From contig BDSI01000006.1 in the NCBI GenBank assembly GCA_003117195.1, forward strand, positions 1,951,987-2,015,986: a stretch of DNA of 64,000 nucleotides. The letters are read 5' to 3'. The position numbers and the translations under genes are program-made. The notes below the pieces were generated by a model, which ran no database searches, was not told the DNA's origin, and saw nothing but the letters and a program-made list of their open reading frames with translations. Below are positions 45,901 through 57,900 of this stretch, one piece after another; position 1 is the stretch's first letter; each line of letters begins with the position of its first letter. Origin of the DNA: Eudorina sp. 2006-703-Eu-15. Its lineage: Eukaryota; Chlorophyta; Chlorophyceae; Chlamydomonadales; Volvocaceae.

Positions 45901-48900
45901 GCTTCCTTTCCACGCCTGTTGCCTGATCCGAAACCCGTTTCCTTCGCTGTACTGCACGCGCGTGCCGCAGGTGGATTTACGCGTGGCTGCAGCACCGCAA
46001 TATGGAGGCGATGGCGGAGGTGGCCTGGTCGTTGGCGGGGGCCTACCTCAGCTTCTACATCACTCAGGTGCGGGTCCGACGTTGTTGTCCGGCTTCAGGG
46101 ACGAACCCCGTCCGACCCAGATCGAGAATGCGTTTGTCGGTGATGAGGCACACGGCGTGCCATGCAAGGTCCACAATTGTGTGGTCAACGAGGAAAACGG
46201 GCATTCATTATACATTCATGGGCAGCGCCTATCTCGGGCCGGAACGCGACTGTACAGAGCAGGGACCTCGTTTGCAAGGGAAACAGCAGGGTCATCTCAG
46301 CTGAGCCCAACGAACAGCATGCTGCCTAGTCTTGCGAGTTGTCACGTGCGGCTACTGCCCGCGGGCGCCTGGCCGGTTCCAACTCTCAACGACGGTCGGG
46401 TCCGATGTGCTCGCAGGTGTGGTGTAAGGGCTCCGGCTGCATCGGTGCGGTGGCGTACGGGCTGTACGGCAGTTCCACGCTGCTGTGGGGCATGAGCACC
46501 AAGGCCCGCTTGTCGGGCATCTTCAATCAGTTCTGGTCGGTGCTGACTTTCGTCATCAACGGCCTGATCTTTTTCTGTAAGTCCGGGGTTCTAGACCTGG
46601 AGCAACTTGAGCTGCTGGCGTGCCGTCATTGGGCGAGTGCAACGTGAAGCCTGGGAGTGAACCTCCGGTAGAGGGCCCAGGAGGGCCTTATGCGTGGGAG
46701 CTGCCGTGCGGCCTCTCTAGTACTGTGGCTGCTTTGTTTTAGCATAGATTTAAAGCGTGCATGGATCGATGGGTGCGATGATGGGATGCCTGCATGAAGC
46801 CAGGACGTTAAGACTAGCTGTGTTGACCTCCGCCATCCCGCCGCGGCTCGCCTCGTCCGCAGATGTGGGCGCCAGCGCGGTCAACTTCACCATTCGGTGC
46901 GTGGTCGTGCCGGGAATCAAAGAAAAACAGCCCGGGGAGGTCGGGATGGGGCGACGAACACAGAGGTTGAGTGTGCATCCGACATACCTTCTGCGGTGCC
47001 TCCGCGTGCGGCCGCGTGCGACTGCTCGTCCGGCGATGCGAGCATCCTGGGTGCGTATCGGCACAGTCGCTGCCCCACGGTCAAATGATCCGCCCCAAGG
47101 TGGTCGCTCCAAGATGGTCTGCATGGCCGCGAGCACGGCATCGGCGCCGCGCCGGAGCAGCGCTGCCTCGGCAGCTGGGGTGTCGATGGCTGCGCGGCGG
47201 CGGCCGCACCACGCCCTGTACACGGACGTGTATGTATAGGTATATGCCCTAGATCCTGTCTGGGCCGCTCAGCGATTCGTCCCGATCCGCGCCTCCCCGC
47301 TGAGCAGGTCTGCAGTGACCCTGTACGACGACTCGCGGAGCCGGCTGGTTCAGATCCTGTTCTACAAGCTGCCGCTGATCTACCTGGCGTCCTTCGCGCT
47401 GCGCTTCATCCTCATCTTCCTCAGGTGTGATGGACGTAATATATATAATGAATGAATGAATGAATGAAGTAACGTAACAGCGGACCCCAAAGGGATCAAC
47501 GGTGTATACCAGGCCAAGCCCCAGCACGTATGTAAGGAGGATCAGCCTCACATAACAAGGATCACCCCTCATCCTGAGGCGGTGTGGTCCGCGTGGATGG
47601 GCCGGCACATGGTCTGCGGCGGGCAATGCGTGCGCTGCATGGTGGCGTGCGTTTGTGTTGGGTGACGTTGAAGGCAGCTGTGTAACGCACAGATGTACGG
47701 CAGAGGTACATGCGTGTGGCTGGGCGGTGGCACGCTGTCCTTTCCTGACACAAGCCCCGTCAGGCGGGGGCCTGGCGGTCACAGTCCTGCTACAAATGAC
47801 AAGGCCTTCTGCACGTCGCGAACGTCTCGTGCTTCGGCGTGCCCCCTGCCCATCCTTGCGGCCGGTGCCAACTCTGCCGTCATCTGCGGCTTCCTGACCT
47901 GACCTGCTTGCCGACATCCCCGACCCCTTCCGCGCCCTTGCACGGCAGCTTCAAGCTGCTGCAGTTTGTGCGCCTGAGCGAGGGGCTGTCCCTCAACAAG
48001 GTCATCTTCATCACGGTGGGCGGCCTGCGCGGCAGCCTGTCGCTGGTGCTGGCGCAGTCGGCGGCCACACTGGCGTCCACGCACGTGGAGGGGGACAGCC
48101 GCAGGGTCAAGGCGGAGATCGCCATCTACACGGCCGGATACGGTGAGGGCCGCAACGAGCACGTGTCGGATGCTGTGGTGCATTCCCTGCTCTGCCCTGC
48201 TCTGCTCTGCTCTGAGAGGGCGGAGGATCGTCCGACCGCCAGGGGAGGCGATTGCGGGTTGATACGCCGAATGTGTCGAGATCCTGATGGATGGGATAGA
48301 AGGGGGTCGGGTACGCACACCGCGGCGGTCCGTGGTATTGGGCTTGGGGATTTGAGAGCGCGCCCTTCTCCTCAGAGCGCGCTGGCAGGAACGCGCACGT
48401 CGAGGTTGACAGCACCGGGAGATCACGTACCTGTGCAATCCTTGGGGGCGCGTAAGGACTGTCCTATCCTGCTTGGTCCCGGCCAGGTCCGCTGGTGCAC
48501 CACAAAACGAGCGGGCCCCGGTTCGCGCTTGATGTCGTGCTTCGTGCGGCGCTGGGGGTCCCCCTCTCCCTCCATCCTCATTGTCCTATCCCACCCCCCT
48601 CATCCCGGCTCGCCTGGCCTCCCCTCCTGGTGGAGCAGTGATCATGACGCTGCTGATCAACGCGCCGCTGTGTGGACCGCTGCTGACACTGCTGGGACTG
48701 GACCAAGTCCGCAAGGAGCAGCTGGCGATGCGCGGCGAGGTGCGTTGTCATGCGCGCCGATGTGCGGTGTGTGGGGGGCTGCGTGTGTGGCCAGTCGCTG
48801 GTGGCGCCGCGAAGCGAGCGAGAGGCGTGAGTTGACGACGTGTCGGTTTCTGCGGTGGGCCGACGGTCGGTTGGTGGGGAACCGTAATTGCCCGATGCGG

Positions 48901-51900
48901 CGTGGGACGCGTCACAGATTCGCGGTCATGGCGCATGATGAATTGATGATGGCACCGGCGGTGGGATGGCGGGTGGGGGGGCAATGCAGTAGGGAGAGAG
49001 ATGAAGAGGACAAGGGCTATGCGGCTTTGCTCCAGTTGCCGCGGTATGATGGCGCCGGATGTCGTACTTGGGGTTCCTTCTGGGCTTGTCTTGCGTCTTA
49101 ACCCACCGAACACACCATGCACGCACATACCCCATCCGTCGGGCGACGCGCGGTTCAATCCCCACGCTGACCGGACCTGACCGGATTCTGTGGGCTCCGA
49201 CGGGGCAGTTAGTGCGCTCCGAAGGTATTGACATAAGGGGGTTGAGGTGGCGCCGTTGGGGTATCGCTCGGCGCGCACGCGGCTCACTGCGTCAGCCTGC
49301 TGCCGCTGCGCTGCCTGCCAACGCCTCAGGTCAAGAACCTGTTCCGGAAGTTCACGTCCACGGCCATCGAGGACCTGGTGGCGGGTCAGGACGATGACGA
49401 GCTGCTGCAGGGCCTGGACTGGGCCATGCTCAAGCTGCACACCGACTTCGACAAGCAGCTCGACAAGGAACTGCCAGGTGGGGGGGCACGACAACCAGGG
49501 GTTTCGGGGCGGCAGCGGGGGCGGCGGCGGGGTCGGTCCGTGCCAGGCCCGTCGCCGGGCATGCTGCCCACCTGCCCGGGTGCCGGGTGTATGCGGCCCC
49601 GCCCAGCTTAGGTCAGCCCAGAGGGTTACCTGTCCTCCCGCAATTGTGGCGACAGCAGGCCGCCGGATGAGCGCTGCTGCGGTTCCCTGTCGTGCCGCAC
49701 GTCCACAATACCCGAGGGTGGGTGCTCTTGCAAGAGCAGGCTTCTTCCTCTTCACATGCCTCGTCCTTCCCCCCGCCCGGTGTGTTTAGATACGAAACTC
49801 GCCCGGTGTGTGTTGTGGCTTGCGGGGTGTCGCCGCCGCTGGTTTCCTGTCGCGCAGAGGTGCAGCCGCGGGTCAGGTGGTGCTACTGCCCCGCCTGGCT
49901 GCGCGCCTTCGCGGCGCCCGCGCGCCTGTGGCGCTACCTGGTGGCCTGCTTCAAGGGCCGCTGCGAGACGGTGGAGCTGGACCAGGGCGAGGAGGCGCTC
50001 AGGAAGCAGCGTCAGGAGGCCGACACGAAGCGGGCCAACAACGTGGGTAGGGGGCTTAACAAAGAACAGCCCAGACAGGGGGGTGAGGCGGGGCGGGCCG
50101 GTGTGGGCGGCTGCCGGGGGCAGCGCCTGGGCCGTACGCATGTAGTACGGTGGCCAGGGGCTCGGAACGATCTCACCGCACGTGCCGTAAGGGTATGTGC
50201 AACAGAGCAAGGCAGATGGACGAGTGTGACCTCTGTGCAACCCCTGTGTGTGTGTGTACATGCATCAGGGGGGGACGCGAAGGGTCCCCGAGGCCTGTAC
50301 ACGCGAGCGGCCCTGCCTGACGCCAGCACGCGCTCGAGCCCCTGCAGGCTCGGGCTGTCCCCTTGGCTCACCGGCTGAATCCAGCACCCACGGCTTCCCT
50401 GGGGGGCTCGGACCGTTGAAAGGTCAAAGCCCGTAGGGCTGCAAAGCTTGCTTCACCCCCTCATTCCGCCCGCCCCTTGACGATTCCCCACCATCCTGAC
50501 CACCGGTCCCGCAGGCCAACTTGCGCGATCTCAACCGCAACGAGTCCCGCGCGCCCCCCGGGTCGTCCTCGATGCCACTGCTGGTCGCCTCGCCCACGCG
50601 CCTGCCCACCGCGCTCGTCATCCGCGACGCCACCTCCGGAACCACCACCACCAGCAACGCCCGCAGCCTGGCCAACTCCAGCAGCAACAACGCCCGGCGC
50701 GCCGCCGCCGGCGTCACTGGCGCTGGCCTGCGCCGCAGCACCTCCAACCGCCTGTCCTCCCTGGTGGTGGCGCCGCCGGGCGCCCGCGACGACCGAGACC
50801 CGTCCGTGCACGGCCGCGCCTTCAACCGCGGCAACAGCCGCTTCCTGGAGAGCGCGGTGGCGGGCCCGGCCCTCGCCGCGGCCTCCTCGGCGCAGCGCAG
50901 CTCCGCGACGGGGTACACCGGCCCGTCGCCGGCGCTGTCCAAGCAGCCCTCCGCCCAGACGCCGCGCGAAGGAGCCGAGCCGCCCGAGATCGGGGTGGTG
51001 CTGTCGTCGGCGGTGCCGTCGGTGTGTGTGCCGCAGTCGGGGGAGGCGCGCCTGGCGCACCAGCCCAGCCCGAGCGGCGACGAGCTGGAGGGGCAGGGCC
51101 TGCTGGACCCCGAGCTGATGGCGCTGGCGATCGCGCAGGAGGGCGAGGCCAACGGCGGGGACGCGGGGCCCCGTAAGCACCACCCCTCCGCCAACATCGC
51201 CGCCGCCGCCGCCGCCGCGGGCCAGGCGGCCGACGGCGCGCGTCAGGCCTGCAAGATGTCCTCCACCGTCTCCGCCGGCGGCGACGCCATGATCGACGCC
51301 GCGCTCGCGGCGTCCACCACGAAGTCGGCCAGGGAGCTGGACGACGCGGCGGCGGCGGCGCCGCCGCCGCCGCCGTCAGAGCGGCCCGGCAGCCAGCGGC
51401 GCTCCGACTTCGGCGGCGCGCCGGCGTCGCCGAGCAGGGTTCCGGCGCTGCTCACCTCCGTGCCGTCCAGTCCGCTGCCGCGACCTGGGGGCGTGGTTGC
51501 GCGGCCCAGCCCGCTGTCCCGGGGAGCGGTGGGCGGCACTAGCGGCGGCAGCATCGGGCCGACCTCGCGGCTGCACACCTCCTCCTCCGCGCCCAGGCTG
51601 GAGTCCCTGGCAGGTCAGGAGGAGCTGCGGCAGGCGCTGCCCAGGCAACCACCCCCCGCCAGCACGGTGCCGCAGCAGCAGCAGGAGGAGGAGGCGCTGC
51701 GGCACCTGCAGTCAGGCCCGGCCAAGGTGGCGACGGCGGCGGCGGCGGCGAGCCGGGAGGGCGTGGAGTCGGAGTCGGAGCAGCTCTCCAGGAGGGGCTC
51801 GGCGGATGCGGACCGGGGCCTGCTGCAGAGCGTGCTGGTCATCAAGCCAAGTAGGGCGAGGGGCGCGGGCAGGGAAGGCAAGGGAAGAGAAGGGGAGGGG

Positions 51901-54900
51901 AAGGGCGAGGATGCGTGTGTGTTATCAGAGAGAATGCGTGTGTGTGTGTGGGGGGGGGGGGGCGGCGTAGTATGGCGGCGTTGGATTTGCGTTACAAACG
52001 GCGTGAGGACGCCGGCGGACGTGGGGTCAAGGAGGGCCCGTGCAGTGGTCCGCGGGATGGTGGCTTTCGGAGCGGCACAGGCTTCAGGACGCGGGACCCA
52101 GCCCCGCCCGAGGTGCGGTCCGAGGTGCGGTCCGAGGTGAGGCCCGCATATGCACGCACCGCCCCTTCACAGGCCTTGACATCCTCGCGACCCCTCGCCT
52201 TCCGCGCCCGCGCTCGCCGTCACGCGCACCGCCCCCGCCCCCGCCCCCGCCACCCTCACTCAAGCCTCCGCCACCCTCACTCCCGCCCCCGCCTCCAGGC
52301 AGCAAGCGCGGCGCCGCGCTGCCCAGCGCCCCCCTGGGTCCCGCCGCCGGGGTGCGGCTGGTCCAGCGCCTGGGCGACGACGGCGGCCGCGGCAGTGCGC
52401 TGGAGGCGCTGCGGACGGACACCATGGCGGCCGGCGGCCGGGGGCTTGGGCGCGGCTCCGTGCGCCTGGCGGCCGTGCAGGCACCCGCGCTGGAGGGGGT
52501 GGAGCCGCAGGGTGAGTGGGTACCCGATGTGCGGGCCTGCCTGCCCGTCTGCCTGCATATTTGCGCCTGTATGTCTTGTCTGACCGTCTATCTGTCTGAG
52601 TGTGCACATCCGCGCACGACCACACTTGATGGCCGAGGCGTGAAGATATCTGTGGCCACTGGTGGGATTTTGTTGGGGCTGAGTGGAGCGGAGGCGGCTG
52701 CGGCAATGAGTACAATGAGCCTCGTCTGACAACGCTCCACCCCTGATCTCATGTACGTGCTCGTCCTTGTCGTGCTGACCCGGCCGACCCCCGTCCCGCC
52801 CCGCGCCTCCTGGTCCCCTCCACACCCGCCAGCCCCCGAGGCCGACGGCGACTCGGCCATCAGCCCCAGCGCCGCGTGGGCCGGCGCGGAGCGGCCGCTC
52901 GGCCGCTCCTCCCTGTCCGCCCCCACCGCGGGCAGGGCCTCCGCGGCGGCCCCATTCGCCGTCCCTCCCGAGGAGGGCTACCTCCGCCCGTTCGGGGTGA
53001 GCACTGCGCTGCACTGCGCTCCGCGTGCGCGCTGCCGTCGTCTTCCCAGTTCCCACAACACCGGCGGCCGCAGCCGCAGCACACGCGTCACCGCCTGTCT
53101 GCCATGTATCGCAATAAGCCCAGGCCAGTGCGAACCCGCGGGCTTAGCCCCATGGCCCGGTCCCGCGTATGCCTTGTTTGTACCTGTGGCCGGCCCCCTT
53201 ACCTCACCGCACCTCACCTCACCCCTCCCCAACCTCATCACCGCTGGATCTCCTCTGGCCGCTGGTGCGCCCTGGCATGCACGCGAGGTGCTGTCTTACC
53301 GCCCTCCCCCCTCCCCCCTCCTGTGCCACGTATCGGTTCCCCAATCCATACCCCCCTCGCTTACTCCAGATGCCGCTGGTGCGGCCGTGCGCGCAGGGCT
53401 CGGAATCGGCCGTGAGGCACTTCGACTTCGGCACCGCCCCAGACGGCACGGCGGCCGGCCCCTCCATCAACGACCCGTTCCACACCGTCGGGCGGCAGGC
53501 CGACGGTGGCGATACGGGCGGCGGCGCCCTGGGCCGACCTTCTGTACGACAGTACGGCGGCGCCGATGCCCCCCTGGGTCGTTCGTCCATCCGCGCGGGC
53601 GCGCCTCCGGCCGAGGGGGGCGGTCTGGGCCGCTCCTCCATACGCGTGGCGGCAGCCGCCGCCGACGGAGGAGGCTTGGGCAGGTCGTCCGTGCGCGCTG
53701 GGGCTGCGGGCGGCGGCGGGCTGGCCCGGGGCTCCGTGCGGCTGGGGCGCCAGGCGGGTGAGTGGGAGCGGTGGTCGGCTGGCTGTTGCTGCTGTCTGCT
53801 GCTGCGGTCTGTTGCTGAGGTGATGGCCGCCCGCGTCGTGTGGAGGGGCTTTTGACAGCGACTGTGCATTAGCGGGAGAATGGCGGCGGCGGCGGCGGAG
53901 AGGGGTCACACACGACAACGGCAGCGGCAGCGGTGACCTGCGACACCCTGAGCGTGGGCCCTCCCTGACCGGCCGCTGTCCTGCTTCAGCGCGACCCAGA
54001 CTGAGCGCGTGGCTTGCCTGTGGGGGCTTAGTCCAGAGGTCTACACCCCCGCGCACCACCCGACGTGCGCCTCAGCTCCAGTCGGCGTGCTTCTCTCCAC
54101 CCATCCCATCCCATGTTCCCATCCCGTGTTCCGATCCCATCCCGTTCCCCGCAACTCGGCAACCAGGCCTCGCGGCGGTCTCCACCCAACTGGCGCGCAT
54201 CTACGACGCCGACGGCGCCGCCGCGGACGGCCCGGGCCACGGCCAGGCCGGCAAGCCCGTCGGGCGCCCCTCGATCAACCTGGACCAGCCGCCGCGCAGC
54301 GCCGCCGCCGCCGCGCTCGGCTACCCAGAGGCGGTCCAGCAGCAGCCCTCCAGCAACCTGCCGTCGCCGGCGCTCTCGGTGCAGCAGCAGCAGCAGCAGC
54401 CGTCGCTGCCCGCCCGCGGCAGCAACAGCCACGTCGCGCTGCAGATGTCCAGCATCCAGCACCGCGAGTCGCAGCAGCAGCTGGCCACGTCGAGCCAGGG
54501 GCCTGGCGCGGCGGCCGCGCACCCGCAATACAGCCTGGGCTCCACGAGCAAGGGCGTGCTCATGTCGCTCATCCGCCGCTCCGCGAGCCACGCGCGCAGC
54601 GTCGGCGGCGGTGGCAGTGGCCCGGGGTCCGTCCCCGGCGGACAGGGCTCCCCCGGCGGGCAGCACGACCAGCTGGCGCGCGGGTCGGCGTTCGAGAACC
54701 TGGCGCGGCGCACGAGGTTCGCGGACAGCACGGCCACGGCGCTGGCGCGCGCTTCGGCGTCGGGGGCCTTCCAGCAGTCGAGCAGCGGTGCGCTTGGGGT
54801 CTGGCGGTGCTGTGCAGGGGCGAGTACGGTAGCGGGGTGGGTGGGTAGTGGGGGATGCGGTCTGTAGCGGTGTGCGGCTGGGCAGGTTCAGGGGCAGGTT

Positions 54901-57900
54901 ATTCAAGGATGCGGGGCCACGGGCGGATGGAGGGATGGAGGGATGGGCGGATGGAGGGATGGGCGGATGGAGGGATGGGCGGATGGAGGGATGGGCGGAT
55001 GGAGGGATGGGCGGATGGAGGGATGGGCGGATGGTTCAGTGGGGTGCCCCGGGTGGAGTGTGGCGGGGCGCATTCGAGGGGCGGAGCCGTCAGGGTCGGC
55101 TGGCTGCCAGGACGGAGGGTCCGGGGGCAGGTGAATGGACGTTGTGGATGGACGGATGGATAAATCCACTGATACCAATGCCACATTTACATCACCAATG
55201 CATCGGGCCGTTCTTTTCGCGGGCGGTGGAGCCCATCCGCTGCCCGGTTGCCGGCCGGAAGGCAGCTGACCACCAACCACTCAACGGAGCCCGCGCCCCC
55301 CGCTCTCCCTCCCCCCCTCTCCTGGTGCCCCCAGGTGTGGTGGTGGACGCCGCGGGCACCATGTGCGACCCGCTGCTGGTGGAGTACCGCCTGCGCCTGC
55401 TGACCGGCCTCAAGCAGTACTTCAGGCAGAAGCACGCCGCGGGCAGCCTCAGCCCCTCCGCCTACAAGGTAGGGCCCGCGGGCCCCCTCCCGCCCAGGCC
55501 ACTGCACTCCACAACCGTGCCCATATCCGCTGAATAGGCACGTGATACTGAACAGCTCCCTCTCCCTCACCCACTACACGAACTCATATTCCCTCACCCG
55601 CCCGCCCGCCCGCCCGCCCCAGGTCCTGAGCTTCGTGATCGACCAGTCCGCCCACCACCCGGAGCACCCCCTGGAGCTGTGGACCATGGTCAAGAAGGAG
55701 ATCAGCAGCGGCCTGCTCATGGAGGTCGAGATGGCGGTCTACTATCGGCTCAAGTACTGGACCGGCCAGGCCAAGAACTCGTCCATTGCGCTGGTGGGGG
55801 CCGCGGGCCGGGGCAGGGCGGGGGGGCCCGCAGACGGTGCTGCCGCCGCGGCGCGTCGGTGGGGAGCCCTAGGTTCTGAAGGATGCGCCGCCCGATTTCG
55901 TGTGTGCGTGTGTGTAAACGAAAACTGAGCCGCGAGAAGCGAAGTCCAGCGCGTGAGTGTGTGCGTGCGTGCGTGTCGCAACAATCCCCCCAAAACCCAA
56001 ACCCGTCCCCCCCCCTCCCCCTCAGGTCCGCAAGGTGCTGCCCCGCCTTATGTCGCCCTTCGTGCGCCTCATCAGCGGCCACACGTCCGCCGCCACACTG
56101 CGCGCCCTGGAGACGGCGGTGGAGCTGTGGGCCAGCCTCACGCAGAGCCTGCAGACGGAGTGGCTGCAGTACAGCAAGGCGTACGGCGGAATGCTGCTGG
56201 AGGAGGTGCGATGGGTATGCGTGTCCGGGGGGGGGAGAGGGGGGAAGGAGGAGGTCTGTCGCTGTCTTCAGATTGACAAAACGGGGGAAGAGCGCGGCGC
56301 GGCGCAACGGGACGGAGTGGGGGTGGGGATGACCGTGCTGTGTGGGCAGCGCACACGGGGGATTGCGGGGCCGGTGTGGGTCGGCGGGTTGGGTGTCCGA
56401 ATCGGAAGCGGAGAAGCTCGGCCTGGCAGTGGGGGCGGCTCTTGACAGCCCCGGCGCCGCCGCACCTGACTGCAGCGCCTTGTCGTACGTCGGCCGCCGA
56501 GCAGAGCGGAGGTTGCCTGTACAGGCCCGGGAGCCTGTTGGGGAGCCTGATTCTCGGCCCGAGGCCCTGTCTCCAACGCCGCCGCCGCACCCCCGCCGCA
56601 ACCGCCGCCGCACCCGCTGCCGCACCCGGCGCCCTGTGGCTTTTGCCCTGAGCGGCGTGTGCCGACAACCCCGGTCGCTCCCTCGACCTCCCCCTCCGTC
56701 GGCCTGCGCATCGACCTCCCTGTCTGTCCCTCCCTCCGTCCATTTGTCTGCCCGTCTGGCCCCCTCCCCCCCCCCCCGCCAGGTCCAGCACGAGGCGGAC
56801 GGCGCGTGGGCGTACATCATCGAGAGGCGCATTGAGGCGCCCAAGAAGTTCGGCGCAGTGCAGACCCACCGGGCGGTGATTGACGTGCTCACGCAGCAGC
56901 AGGCCTTCGTGCGCGAGATGAACGAGGGTGAGGGGGTGAGGGGGGGGGCCGCGATTTCGCTGACTCTATTGACACAGGGGGACCCCGGAGGGGCGAGGGG
57001 ACCGACCGCCGCGGAGGGGACCGCGAGGGTTGGGTGCGCGGGGTCAGCGACGCGAGGCGGCAGGCGGGGCAAGGGGTCACAGACCAGGGACCGGGATAAG
57101 ACACCGGTTAAGCATCGTGGCTGTGGAAGCCCGCGGCTCGGGGCCAGCCACCGCGGTGAACCCCAGCTTCCCCAGCGGTCCTCCTCATGTCAGGATGTTC
57201 GCGGCAGGATGTTCGCGGCAGGACGGGGCAGGATTGCCTTGGCCCGGGTACCGTACGGCGGTCGTATGATTGGCGGGTCGGTGGCCGGACCCCTGACCCC
57301 TGACCTCGGGAGGGGGGCAGTGCGCACCATTGCCTCTTGGTGTGACTTTCATCGCTGTGCCTCCCCGGCGCATGCCTGCCCCTTACTCCCCCTCCCCCTC
57401 CCCCTCCCCCTCCCCCTCGCCTTGCCCCTCCCCCTCCCCCTTCCCTGCAGGTGGCATGATCGAGGAGACCGAGTGCCGCAAGATTGTGGAGATGGTGGAG
57501 AAGCGGCTGCAGCTGCTGGCGCGGCGCGGGCCCCGCTGGCGGCAGCCCACCGTGATGGAGGTGCTGCAGGGCACCGCGGTGCTGCGCGGCGTGTCGCCCC
57601 GCGTGGTGGAGTGGGTCCGCAAGAAGAGCACCTTCAAGGTCTACCCGCAGGTGGGGGTTGGGGATGCGGGGTGCGGGTGTGGGGTGGGGGTGTGGGGTGC
57701 GGGTGTGGGGTGGGGGTGCGGGGTGGGGGTGTGCGCTCGTTGGGGGAGGGGGGGGCGACCCTCCGCCTGTACCCGCCACGCTGACGGTTTAGGGCACAAC
57801 TGAGCCTAACAACTCCCGTCCCCGTCCCCCTCTCCCCTTCAGGGCGCGGCCATCTGGGACATGGGCCGCAAGGTGGCGGGTGCGGAGCCGGACGGCCTCA

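Noticed and set aside
49150..49165. tRNA T-loop-like GGTTCAATCCC
   Set aside because: No matching acceptor stem, D-arm or anticodon arm upstream; it falls inside an antiporter intron.
54921..55033. CRISPR-like array of short repeats
   Set aside because: Units are contiguous 16-mers without spacers in a nuclear intron; this is a minisatellite.
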